This document shows, piece by piece, positions 8,283 through 16,586 of a stretch of DNA of 32,732 bases. A program made the position numbers and the translations under genes. The notes under the pieces are model-generated. The model saw nothing but the letters and a program-made list of their open reading frames with translations, was not told the origin of the DNA and searched no databases. How positions within the stretch are numbered: the first letter of the stretch is position 1; each line of letters starts with the position of its first letter. Origin of the DNA: a virus; IMG/VR virus record IMGVR_UViG_3300033571_017733, positions 1 to 32,732 of that record. One strand, 5' to 3'.

Positions 8283-8975
8283 ATGCCTATAAAAACATGG
8301 AATTTAAATCAAATTAACGTTGGCGGTACAAACCCAAATAGATTATGGTGGGATGAAGCAGCCGCTGTTGCAGCAGCAACATCAGTAACAGGATGGACTG
8401 TAGCTAAAACAGCACTTGGTAATTACCGCTTATTATCTCAAGGAGCCGAAGTAGCAGGTTTTTCAACAACCATTCAACCTACGGCTACAGCACCTGTTGT
8501 AGATAACTCATATAATGCTACCGCAATTTATACACCACCAGATTTATTAAGTGATATTGAAAGTATATCTACCTTATATGAATACAATGGGTATTTTCCA
8601 GCAGGAGATTGGACATTTAACTTTCCTGTTATTGCAGTAGGTGCAGGGGGTCAGCAGGATGGTAGAATGGGTATAAGAGTTTTTAAAGCGTCTAGGTCTG
8701 GAACTGCATTTTCCGGAACAACACAATTAACTGCAGCTAGATTAGTTGGAACTACTGTATCTAACTTAGCAACAACAGTTGCACAAACTAGTACAGTAAC
8801 GTGGACAGCTCCTATTGTTAGATTAAATTATGAATTTCTTATAATAAAAATGGCTTGGGAGATTACAGGTGCAACTAATAATAATGCTAGTGACGTAGTA
8901 TTAAGATATGGTACAGGAGCTAGTATGGTCTCCCCTAATTTTAGAAAACGATCCTATAATATAACCTCTGATTAA
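8283..8975 (+). CDS. Putative virion/tail-appendage protein
   Basis: 230 residues with no Cys, alternating hydrophobic beta-type pattern, and no signal peptide or membrane segment. The N-terminal part (TWNLNQINVGGTNPNRLWWD) and the Thr/Ala/Asn-rich body resemble fibre-associated proteins by composition only; no family is recognised. It is tightly packed between the CxxCxxCC gene and the C1q-like gene, and a structural role is inferred from that context. Confidence 0.6.
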   Translation: MPIKTWNLNQINVGGTNPNRLWWDEAAAVAAATSVTGWTVAKTALGNYRLLSQGAEVAGFSTTIQPTATAPVVDNSYNATAIYTPPDLLSDIESISTLYEYNGYFPAGDWTFNFPVIAVGAGGQQDGRMGIRVFKASRSGTAFSGTTQLTAARLVGTTVSNLATTVAQTSTVTWTAPIVRLNYEFLIIKMAWEITGATNNNASDVVLRYGTGASMVSPNFRKRSYNITSD

Positions 8976-8986
8976 TATTTATCTAT

Positions 8987-9943
8987 ATGGCACTAAACTT
9001 TCCATCAAACCCCGCTAATTTGCAGCAATACACGGACGATAACGGTATTGTATGGCAATATATTTCTACAAAAGGGATATGGAATGTGTATAGAGATGAT
9101 GCTTTAAAAGAATTTTTAGGGGCTAAAATAGTATTAGATACAAACAAATCTTTAATATCTACTCTAACCGCTGTTGCTTTTGATTCGGAAGCCTTTGATA
9201 TAGGAGAGTATTTTAATTTGGTAAGCCCTACCAAACTTAATATCAGTAGACCAGGGTTTTATAGAATTAATTTATTGGTATTAGCAGGGTCTTTGGGTAG
9301 CGGCGCTTCCTATACTTTTACAGTTAAGAAAAACGGTAGTACAACAATAACTACTACAATTGCGGGAGCCAATCAATCGGTAACATATGATGAAATTTTA
9401 GAATTAGTATCTGGAGATTATGTAGAATTATATGCTTCCGAAACAGATGGAGTAGGGGATATAGTAGCTGGATCTTTTTTTGAAATTCAAAACATAGGAG
9501 ATACTATAGGATCAGCACAATCTACTGCTACTAAATTTAGCGGTCTAAAATTAAATTTAACGTCTGAAGAATCTTTATTAGCCTCTTTTTCTGCCATAAC
9601 ATGGGATAGCGCACAATTCAATACAAACGCAGATATAAACGGAAACTCGTATTGGAGTATAAGTGACTCATCCAAAGCAAAAATATATACTAATGGTTAT
9701 TATAGATTAAAAAGTTATTTTAAAGCGAGTACATTAGGAAGCAATAATTCTTATACTATAGATTTAAGAATAGACAATACTTCATATGCTAGTTCTTCCT
9801 TAAGTCCGAATGATTCTTTAGATTTTGATAATGTTTACAGCTTAGCTTCTGGAAGTTACATACAAGTTTTTGCTAAAGAAAGTGGGGGAATAGGCACTAT
9901 AACAACCGATAGTTTTTTTGAGTTAATTAGATTAGGAGTATAA
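8987..9943 (+). CDS. Tail protein with two tandem C1q/TNF-like domains
   Basis: 318 residues. The N terminus (FPSNPANLQQYTDDNGIVWQ, then TKGIWNVY) is a common phage fibre attachment module. Residues about 45-170 and 185-318 are two copies of one jelly-roll-type domain; both share the order x-F-x-x-(I/V)-(A/T)-(F/W)-D-S-x-x-F near the start, G-(F/Y)-Y-R-(I/L) in the middle, S-G-(D/S)-Y-(V/I)-(E/Q)-(L/V)-(Y/F)-A near the end, and finish in SFFE(I/L). This resembles C1q-like trimeric binding domains seen in some phage appendages. The duplication itself is directly visible; the C1q assignment is by pattern. Confidence 0.7.
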   Translation: MALNFPSNPANLQQYTDDNGIVWQYISTKGIWNVYRDDALKEFLGAKIVLDTNKSLISTLTAVAFDSEAFDIGEYFNLVSPTKLNISRPGFYRINLLVLAGSLGSGASYTFTVKKNGSTTITTTIAGANQSVTYDEILELVSGDYVELYASETDGVGDIVAGSFFEIQNIGDTIGSAQSTATKFSGLKLNLTSEESLLASFSAITWDSAQFNTNADINGNSYWSISDSSKAKIYTNGYYRLKSYFKASTLGSNNSYTIDLRIDNTSYASSSLSPNDSLDFDNVYSLASGSYIQVFAKESGGIGTITTDSFFELIRLGV

Positions 9944-9955
9944 AAAATATAAGAT

Positions 9956-10321
9956 ATGCCTTTTATAAAATCAACAAGTACAATAACAAGCACTGCTATA
10001 ACAGTTCCGGGACTAACTGGAGGTACCAATGGAAAGTTGGTTAGAGTGAATGGAGAAAATACTGTAACAAATGCTGCAAATACAGATAGTGTGTCTCAAC
10101 TAAATGCTGTCCTACTAAAAGTAGGAGGCATATATTATGCCGAAGGTGTTGTTACAGGACTGACTTCTCTAGCTGCCGGATCTCCTTATTTCTTAGGGTC
10201 TGATGGTAGTTTGGTATCTACTCCTCCATTTCCAACATCTACAGTAAGATCTTTATATGTAGGATTTGCTATTAATAGTACAGATTTAGTTTTTAGACCA
10301 GGTATACCAATATCAGGATAA
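9956..10321 (+). CDS. Small virion/decoration-type beta protein
   Basis: 121 residues with the pattern KLVRVNG, NAVLLKVGGIYYAEGVVTGL, then GSPYFLGSDGSL, then SLYVGFAINSTDLVF. The order (acquired value, G-V-V-x-G-L, Y-(F/V)-x-S-x-G, V-G-x-A) parallels the segment of the giant fibre at residues 349-440. Such small domains occur as fibre or capsid surface modules. Its stop codon TAA shares its last A with the ATG of the methyltransferase gene, so the two are translationally coupled. Confidence 0.6.
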   Translation: MPFIKSTSTITSTAITVPGLTGGTNGKLVRVNGENTVTNAANTDSVSQLNAVLLKVGGIYYAEGVVTGLTSLAAGSPYFLGSDGSLVSTPPFPTSTVRSLYVGFAINSTDLVFRPGIPISG

Positions 10322-11010
10322 TGAAGATATATAATTGGGATTTAGAAGGATTTGAAAAAGCGTATAGTAAATACCACTATATGCCGCATTTGAGTGATTG
10401 TGAAGATGGCATTGATGAACACGGCCATTTTCACGACACTCAGCATGAATGTGGGAGGGCTTCTTGTATTTGTGCTTTTGAGGATGAGATGATTACTTAT
10501 TCAAAATTATTTTTTGAAAAAGATCCTATTTTCAAACACAGGGCAGAAAATTTAATTAATACTTTAAATATACCAGTAGGCAGTAAGATATTTGTTGGTG
10601 GGTGTGGATTTGGTTATTTAATGGAACATCTAGCTGATAAAAGAATGAATGTTTGGGGATGTGACAATTCTCCATATATACAACTAAACATAGATACAGA
10701 AGCTTCTTATCCTATTCATAATATTGATTTATTAGATTCTAATTTTGTAGATTTAATCAGACAAGAAACAGGGGTATATTACTTTGACTATGTTATAACT
10801 GAAGATGTTTTAACATCGTATAGTGAGGAATCTTATATTAATTTCTTTAATAATTTAGAAGGCATTTTAAATCCTAATAAATCAAAAAAAAATATAATAC
10901 ACATAGTAGACACTAATTGCGGCCCTATGTTTATTCAAAAAGAACTATCTCAGTGGAGCACAGTAAATGAAGATCACACATGGTTAGATTCACAAGCTAT
11001 ATCATACTAA
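10321..11010 (+). CDS. Class I SAM-dependent methyltransferase with Cys/His-rich N terminus
   Basis: 229 residues. Motif I is VGGCGFGYL at 92-100, and GCDNS at 113-117 ends strand 2, as expected for a Rossmann-fold class I methyltransferase; DYVITEDVL corresponds to the motif IV strand and ILNPN to the post-IV region. Residues 27-51 hold Cys27, His34, His36, His38, His42, Cys44, Cys49 and Cys51, a likely metal-binding cluster not typical of simple methyltransferases. The start overlaps the previous stop (TAATG). The substrate is unknown; protein, glycan or nucleic acid are all possible. Its position among fibre genes suggests modification of a virion or host-surface component, which is inference. 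Confidence 0.7.
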   Translation: MKIYNWDLEGFEKAYSKYHYMPHLSDCEDGIDEHGHFHDTQHECGRASCICAFEDEMITYSKLFFEKDPIFKHRAENLINTLNIPVGSKIFVGGCGFGYLMEHLADKRMNVWGCDNSPYIQLNIDTEASYPIHNIDLLDSNFVDLIRQETGVYYFDYVITEDVLTSYSEESYINFFNNLEGILNPNKSKKNIIHIVDTNCGPMFIQKELSQWSTVNEDHTWLDSQAISY

Positions 11011-11011
11011 A

Positions 11012-11173
11012 ATGTGTCCTATTTGTATAATATCAACTGTAGTTTATTTTTTAGCATGGGCTATCGGAATATTTGGTTTTACCAAAGCAGCAAAATGGAT
11101 AAAATTTAAATATTATCAATGGTCTGGTAAGAAATGTAATAAATGTAAATGTAGAGAAGATGCCAATAACTAA
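11012..11173 (+). CDS. Cys-rich membrane microprotein (53 aa)
   Basis: An open frame of 53 residues fills the apparent gap between the methyltransferase and the giant propeller gene, and overlaps the latter's start by 14 bases. It begins MCPIC, has one hydrophobic segment (residues 5-24, ending near GIFGF), then a basic stretch (KAAKWIKFKYYQWSGKK) and a CNKCKC motif at 42-47. The Cys pairs on both sides of a single span suggest a metal- or disulfide-linked membrane protein. No family is recognised. The evidence is the tight fit between neighbours and the non-random composition. Confidence 0.55.
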   Translation: MCPICIISTVVYFLAWAIGIFGFTKAAKWIKFKYYQWSGKKCNKCKCREDANN

Positions 11174-14100
11174 TATATCTCAAAGCGTTAATTTAAATAA
11201 TAAATCAAATTATTATCTAAACTTGCCTTCTAATGCGGGATTAAGTTCTGGCTATTGGTTTTATTATTCAGCTAGCTCTGCTAATAGTACTATACCAGGA
11301 AAGATAGTTCCATATCGTTGGGGCACCCAACTTACTACAGTAGAAGGGGAAACTCTAACTATGGAAGGTACTATACCTTTAGCTACTGAAAGTTTAAATA
11401 GGCAAAGGATATTTCACGGATCTACTATCACAAGAATAGGTCCTGGAATTAATGATATTACACTAGCTCAAGAGGAAGATGCTTTTTACTTCTATCATAT
11501 AGGCGCATTGTCTGCAGGAGATACTCCAGGATATTGGGATAGAGCTTTTAAATTATCTGTAGGGGGAGGAGAGTGGGACTATTATCAATACCATCAACAC
11601 TCTCCTAACGTATATGCCAGCTATGATAGCGCTAGGATAGCACAAGCAGGTTATACATATATTAACGAATCTGACAAGAGATTTGCATATTTACAACCGA
11701 TACAGGTGTCCAACATGGGCACAAACTATTTACAAGTATTAGCTAGAATACACCAACCTTCTGTAGGAGGTGCGCACAACTCTCATAATGATATAGAATT
11801 AGGTAGTAGCACAACAAAAAATTATCAAATAGCTGGAATTATACCTGGTACTTCTGATAAGTTTCATGCTTTTTATATAGCTGCTAGTTCTTCTAAATGG
11901 GAAGTGTTTAGCAGAACTTATGTACTGGCTAACGGTTCTTTTACTTCTGAGATTAATCACGGAGCTTATGATTTAGCAGCTCCTACTTTTAGTGTGGCCT
12001 CTGCTAGATATGAAAAGCCTCCTTTAAGAGCAAGTGTAGGAGCTCTGTTAGGATCTAATGTATATGTACCTGTAATATACACTTCAGGATCTAAATTTAA
12101 TTTAAATATTTGGAGCTTTCCTTCAGCAACTAGTGTTTCTACAGGAGACATAGTTGTAACAACTCTTTTAACAGGATCTAATTTTCAACCAGATTGTCAT
12201 TTGACAACCGCTAATAATGAATTAAATGCTGTAGTTAGTGACGTAAATGCTGGGTGTGTTGGTTACTATAAATTGTCCAGCAGTGCGTGGGTTAAACAAG
12301 GTGATATAGTAACTAATGGAACTCAGGAAGTTTTAAGAATACACGGATTTAATTATAATCCACAAGATAATTTATTCTATACTTTAATATCAGGTAATAT
12401 AACGGGATCAGGAACTTATTCCGGATCTGGTATATATAGCTTTTCTGATGGAGCCGTTTTTACAGGATATGAACATATAAGCTATATTACTTCAAGTTAT
12501 GGATTTCAATTAAAAAATGCACTATCTCCTGGGTATTTAAAATATACTAAGTTAGATGGGTCTTTGGTATTTCAAACTGGGTCAGAGCCTCAAAGTGTAG
12601 ATGAAGCTTATCAGGTACTTAAATACGATATAGCATCTCCTAAGTTTTTTGACCAACATGAAACTCATATAGGGGGAAAAGAGTATTTTTATGCTGGAAC
12701 TAAACTACAAGATGGAAGAACTATTTTAGTTGGAAACATAGAAAGTAACGAAGATAATAAAGGAGGAGCGGATTTGTTATTGGCTGTATACCCGGAAGAT
12801 GGAGGAGATGTAGAATACTATGCAGCCGGAACTTCCGATATTGATTATTTTACAGGGATAGTGGAAGATACACAGAGAAGGTGTTTATGGATGACTGGGT
12901 ATACAAGAGGATATCTAGCAAGTAAAAAAGATATTAAAATACATGCTTTTGGTAGAGGATTAATTGACGGTGATAACTTTCTGGAATGGAGAGATGTGTC
13001 AACAGACATCAGCGGTAGTCAATACATAGTAGGAAATCATATAACAGGGGATAGAGTAGTAGCTGCCAAATATGACGCTAATTTAGATTTAGTATGGCAA
13101 AGAGACATATCTAATAATTCTTTTGCGACAAATTCTATGTATGGAATTACAGTAGATTCTAATAATAATTCTTACATAGCTGGTAAAAGTGGAGGGAAGG
13201 CTTTAGTTATAAAATTTGATTCAACAGGAAGTTTACTATTTTCTAATTTATATAGCAGTAGTAATAGTGAAAACTATGCCACTTCTATAGCTACAGTAGC
13301 TAAATCTTCTCAAGAATATATTGTTGTTCCTATAGTAAGCGGATCTTCAACTACTATAACAATTTTAGATACTACAGGAAGCATTGTTGAACAAAATTTT
13401 ATATCTAATTTTATAGTAAATAAAGTAAGAAAATCTGATTCCGAACAAGGATATTTCCTGTTAGCAGGAAAAACTTCTGGATCTATATCTCAAGCTAAAT
13501 TTGCTAAAGCAGAAGTTTTAGCTACTGGTGACATGTTAAAGTGGATGTATACCTTTTCTAGTGGAAGTATTCCTACTGGATCCACATATACTGTAACCAA
13601 TCAAGGTCTCAACAACTATGTATTTAATGGCGGAGGTTTTGTTGATCAAACAGATCCCACTCTAACTGTTGTAAGAGGAGCTACATATGTATTTAATGTA
13701 AATGCTACTGGGCATCCTTTTTGGATAAAAACTGCTCAAGTAACAGGTACTGGAAGTGCTTATAATGTTGGAGTTACAAACAACGGTACAAGTAGCGGAT
13801 CTATAATCTGGGAGGTATCTGATACAGCTCCAAGTACTTTATACTACATTTGTCAAATCCATTCAGGGATGTCTGGAACTATTAATGTAGTTAGTTCTAC
13901 AACTAAGGCTTTCGAGGCCTTTGATATAAAAAATACAGAGGCTGGAGTGGGAAACACTTTGGGTTCTGGATTAGGCCCCAAATACCATATAGTTGGTAAT
14001 AACGGTGCTGATGGTTTTATAACTAAGATAGTAGTAGATGATGATGGAATAGGGACATTTCAAGCCTCTAGATTATGGGCAAGAACTATCGCTTCTTCTT

Positions 14101-15632
14101 CTATAGCGTCTCTTACTAATACTTTATATACAACTTCTCCTACTTCTAGCTTATCAACCTATGTAATAGGATATACATCTGCTTCAGCAGAAGGAGAGGG
14201 ATTAGATGATGCTATTATAGCTAAATTTGATTATAATGGAGATAGATTGTGGTCTAATACTTTAGGGCACATGGGGAATGATAGATTGTTATCCACAGTA
14301 AATGATGTTACTCAAGACAATCTTTTAAGTGTAGGATGGTCAGAATCCCATACTAATGGAAGAAGGACTTTTTTATTCAGAAGTTCAAATACTGGATTAG
14401 GTACTGGTAATTACCATTTGGAAGGATATGCCGGACTTGAAATGCAATATAAAAGCAGTTCTATTTCAGTATTGTTTAGTAGCGGGTCTCTATCTACCAT
14501 AAGTGCCCTTTCTGATGTTGTTGGATCAGTAACAAGAGCTTCTCAAAGTTATACAAGTCAAAATCTCCAATATTCTGAAGAAATATATGATGGAGGAGTA
14601 TCCTATGATATGTTTATAGCTAAACTAGATTTAGATACTCTACAAACACACAAAAACACAGAAGAACACAAAGCTCATAATTCTGTGTGTAATGCAGGAC
14701 CTGAATATGTAGACGACAATTTTACTTTTTACCAAGTAGGAACTTCTGGAGATGGGACTGCTGATGATGGAAACTATTTTGGATACGATCTTTTACTCAT
14801 GACAGGTAGCAATAAAGTATTTGTCGCAGGACAATCTTCTGGAGATATTGCTTTTTATAACTTAGGAGGTTCTGGTATATATGACTATTGCTTAGCTGTT
14901 TTTGATCCTGAGACAGAAAGTTTTGAATTCTACCAATCTGGATCATCTCAAGATGAAGAAATATACGCTTGTACAGAATTAAATGATGGAAGTGGTAGTA
15001 TAGCTTTCGTCGGAAGGAGTATAGGAACTTTTGCTACTTCTAGTTTTGGGGGATACGATATATTTCTTGGGATATATAATCCAATAAATGATAATAGGAG
15101 ATACTTTAGTTATGGTTCTATTTTAAATGATAGAGGAGTTAATGTTCACGATCTGGGAAATAACGAATTAGCTATTGTGTATGAAACAGCAGATTCAGTT
15201 GGAACATCTACTTCTGCTGGAGGATTTGATATAGGAGTAATAAAATTTAACTACAACACAAATACATGGGCCACTGCTTCTTTTCAAGCAGGTAGCGATG
15301 AAGATGAGTTTCTGTCTCAAGACGGGAAACCATCCTGCCTATTACCAGACGGAAGGATAGTTATAACAGGAAAGACTTTAGGTCCTTTCTCAGATGGTGG
15401 ACAATCTTACGGAAATACAGATATGTTTTTAGGTATTTTAGATTTATCTGATGGAACCTATAAAAAATATCAAATAGGTACCGCAGGTAATGAAAATGGA
15501 ACTACTGTATTCTATTTAGGGGGAGGACAAATAGGAGTAGCTGGGTATACAGATGCTTCTTTTGAAGAACCAGTAAATGGTATATTCGTAAAATTTGATG
15601 CTATTTTAGGAGTAAAATCCAGAATAGAATAA
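11160..15632 (+). CDS. Very large beta-propeller-like virion protein with cupredoxin-like insert
   Basis: 1490 residues, no signal peptide. Residues about 610-800 and 970-1490 contain recurring units of the form D-(I/V)-x-(V/I)-x-K-(F/Y)-(D/N) and YDIFLGIYNP / TDMFLGILDL, with YxxG(S/T)xxDE and IAFVG / IVITGK strands, typical of SBBP/kelch-like propellers. Residues about 808-912 form a cupredoxin-like module: YVFNGGGF, LTVVRGATYVFNV, GHPFWIKT, SGSIIWEV and YYICQIHSGM, with possible copper ligands His852, Cys898, His901 and Met904. Similar modules occur in marine phage structural proteins. The ATG at 11160 overlaps the upstream microgene. Likely a tail appendage or host-interaction protein; the function is unproven. 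Confidence 0.75.
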   Translation: MPITNISQSVNLNNKSNYYLNLPSNAGLSSGYWFYYSASSANSTIPGKIVPYRWGTQLTTVEGETLTMEGTIPLATESLNRQRIFHGSTITRIGPGINDITLAQEEDAFYFYHIGALSAGDTPGYWDRAFKLSVGGGEWDYYQYHQHSPNVYASYDSARIAQAGYTYINESDKRFAYLQPIQVSNMGTNYLQVLARIHQPSVGGAHNSHNDIELGSSTTKNYQIAGIIPGTSDKFHAFYIAASSSKWEVFSRTYVLANGSFTSEINHGAYDLAAPTFSVASARYEKPPLRASVGALLGSNVYVPVIYTSGSKFNLNIWSFPSATSVSTGDIVVTTLLTGSNFQPDCHLTTANNELNAVVSDVNAGCVGYYKLSSSAWVKQGDIVTNGTQEVLRIHGFNYNPQDNLFYTLISGNITGSGTYSGSGIYSFSDGAVFTGYEHISYITSSYGFQLKNALSPGYLKYTKLDGSLVFQTGSEPQSVDEAYQVLKYDIASPKFFDQHETHIGGKEYFYAGTKLQDGRTILVGNIESNEDNKGGADLLLAVYPEDGGDVEYYAAGTSDIDYFTGIVEDTQRRCLWMTGYTRGYLASKKDIKIHAFGRGLIDGDNFLEWRDVSTDISGSQYIVGNHITGDRVVAAKYDANLDLVWQRDISNNSFATNSMYGITVDSNNNSYIAGKSGGKALVIKFDSTGSLLFSNLYSSSNSENYATSIATVAKSSQEYIVVPIVSGSSTTITILDTTGSIVEQNFISNFIVNKVRKSDSEQGYFLLAGKTSGSISQAKFAKAEVLATGDMLKWMYTFSSGSIPTGSTYTVTNQGLNNYVFNGGGFVDQTDPTLTVVRGATYVFNVNATGHPFWIKTAQVTGTGSAYNVGVTNNGTSSGSIIWEVSDTAPSTLYYICQIHSGMSGTINVVSSTTKAFEAFDIKNTEAGVGNTLGSGLGPKYHIVGNNGADGFITKIVVDDDGIGTFQASRLWARTIASSSIASLTNTLYTTSPTSSLSTYVIGYTSASAEGEGLDDAIIAKFDYNGDRLWSNTLGHMGNDRLLSTVNDVTQDNLLSVGWSESHTNGRRTFLFRSSNTGLGTGNYHLEGYAGLEMQYKSSSISVLFSSGSLSTISALSDVVGSVTRASQSYTSQNLQYSEEIYDGGVSYDMFIAKLDLDTLQTHKNTEEHKAHNSVCNAGPEYVDDNFTFYQVGTSGDGTADDGNYFGYDLLLMTGSNKVFVAGQSSGDIAFYNLGGSGIYDYCLAVFDPETESFEFYQSGSSQDEEIYACTELNDGSGSIAFVGRSIGTFATSSFGGYDIFLGIYNPINDNRRYFSYGSILNDRGVNVHDLGNNELAIVYETADSVGTSTSAGGFDIGVIKFNYNTNTWATASFQAGSDEDEFLSQDGKPSCLLPDGRIVITGKTLGPFSDGGQSYGNTDMFLGILDLSDGTYKKYQIGTAGNENGTTVFYLGGGQIGVAGYTDASFEEPVNGIFVKFDAILGVKSRIE

Positions 15633-15673
15633 AAAAAATATAAAATTTATATACAAAAGTATATATTTGCATA

Positions 15674-15681
15674 TATTTATA
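15674..15681 (+). promoter_or_regulatory. Late-type TATTTATA element
   Basis: TATTTATA ends 20 bases before the ATG at 15702, in a 69-base intergenic gap after the giant propeller gene. A TATATTTG at 15662-15669 resembles the Bacteroidota -7 box, but there is no TTTG at the expected -33 distance. Confidence 0.5.
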
Positions 15682-15701
15682 ATAGAACAAAAATTTAAAT
15701 T

Positions 15702-15983
15702 ATGAATTTAGTAGTTATTCTTCTTTTAGCAGCAGCTGTAGCTGTCGTAGTTTATTTATCAGTTAAAAAGTCTAAGAACGTAGAACCAGAGGTTCAATCT
15801 AAACCAGATTTAAGAATTGACGTAGAGTTCCCAGAGGGAATTAAAGAAGGAACTCAATTAGCGACTGAGCCAGCTAAGGTAGAAGAACCAAAAGAAGAAG
15901 TAGTACAAAAAGAAGTGGTTAAGAAGTCAAAACCAAAAGCAAAAACTTCCGCTAAGAAATCTGACGCTAAAAAATCTAAATAA
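15702..15983 (+). CDS. Membrane-anchored protein with acidic middle and Lys-rich tail
   Basis: 93 residues. A hydrophobic N-terminal segment at about residues 3-21 (LVVILLLAAAVAVVVYLSV) is followed by KKSK, an acidic Pro/Glu region and a strongly basic C terminus (about residues 68-93, repeated KK, KSK, AKK). By the positive-inside rule the KKSK favours a cytoplasmic C-terminal domain, which could touch DNA or a virion surface. The family is not recognised. It heads a run of three short genes before the sheath gene and has a late-type element upstream. Confidence 0.65.
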   Translation: MNLVVILLLAAAVAVVVYLSVKKSKNVEPEVQSKPDLRIDVEFPEGIKEGTQLATEPAKVEEPKEEVVQKEVVKKSKPKAKTSAKKSDAKKSK

Positions 15984-15992
15984 GAATAAAGG

Positions 15993-16226
15993 GTGAATAA
16001 GTTAGTAGAAATAGCTACGGCTTGGATTTCTGCTGCCAACCCTTCTGCAGATGAGAAAGAAAGGGCTGAGAGTAGAATAAAGATTTGTGACACTTGTGAA
16101 GAGAATAAAATAAGTGAAATTTTAAATTATCACTATTGTGGCAAGTGTGGATGTCCTTTAGAAAAGAAAATATTCTCCCCCCTACCAGGGAAAGAAGCTT
16201 GTCCATTAGCTAAATGGGAAGTATAA
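15993..16226 (+). CDS. Zinc-ribbon protein
   Basis: 77 residues from a GTG start at 15993; no ATG is available upstream of the conserved part. An alpha-helical N terminus is followed by Cys32-x2-Cys35, Cys49-x2-Cys52-x-Cys54 and Cys70, the core being YHYCGKCGCPLEKKIFSP. The spacing fits a zinc ribbon. It starts 9 bases after the membrane-anchor gene and ends 10 bases before the coiled-coil gene, so the three are co-expressed. Possible roles include transcription control or tail assembly; neither is shown. Confidence 0.65.
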   Translation: MNKLVEIATAWISAANPSADEKERAESRIKICDTCEENKISEILNYHYCGKCGCPLEKKIFSPLPGKEACPLAKWEV

Positions 16227-16236
16227 AAAGTTATAT

Positions 16237-16506
16237 ATGGCAGAAAAAATGCTTACCGCACAGGAAATTAACGAATTAAAAGATTTAAACAAAAGTTTTA
16301 ATAGTGTTATATCTTCAATAGGAGAGACAGAAGTAAAAATTGGACTTTTAGATAAAAAGAAGGTTGAATTGCTAAAAGAGAAAGAATTTTTACTCTCTGA
16401 CTACGAAAAGTTAAACACAAAAGAAACAGAAATTACCAATAGACTTCTAGAAAAGTACGGAGAAGGTAAAATAGACATAGAATCCGGAAAAATAGAACTA
16501 CTCTAG
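16237..16506 (+). CDS. Small coiled-coil protein
   Basis: 89 residues, with a heptad-like pattern of Leu/Ile from about residue 12 to 70 (EINELKDLNKSF, IGLLDKKKVELLKEKEFLL) and a charged C terminus. No membrane segment and no Cys. Presumably a homo-oligomer; it immediately precedes the sheath promoter region, so an assembly-factor role is possible but not supported by homology. Confidence 0.6.
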   Translation: MAEKMLTAQEINELKDLNKSFNSVISSIGETEVKIGLLDKKKVELLKEKEFLLSDYEKLNTKETEITNRLLEKYGEGKIDIESGKIELL

Positions 16507-16534
16507 AATTGTTTTTGTCATTTTTGCTAGAAAA

Positions 16535-16560
16535 TATTGATATTTATTAACGTATCAATA
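16535..16560 (+). promoter_or_regulatory. Late-type element inside an 8-bp perfect inverted repeat before the sheath gene
   Basis: TATTGATA (16535-16542) and TATCAATA (16553-16560) are exact reverse complements around a 10-base spacer; the late-type element TATTTATT (16541-16548) overlaps the left arm. The sheath ATG is at 16587. This could be an operator, an mRNA hairpin, or a promoter with a symmetrical flanking site. Confidence 0.5.
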
Positions 16561-16586
16561 CATAATATTTTCAAACTTAATAGAAA

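Noticed and set aside
15649-15664. ATATAC-AAAA-GTATAT hairpin after the propeller gene
   Set aside because: Six A/T-rich pairs with no T-tract; too weak to call a terminator.
15662-15669. TATATTTG as a Bacteroidota -7 box before 15702
   Set aside because: No TTTG 19-21 bases upstream; likely chance in A/T-rich DNA. The TATTTATA beside it fits the pattern at other late genes better.
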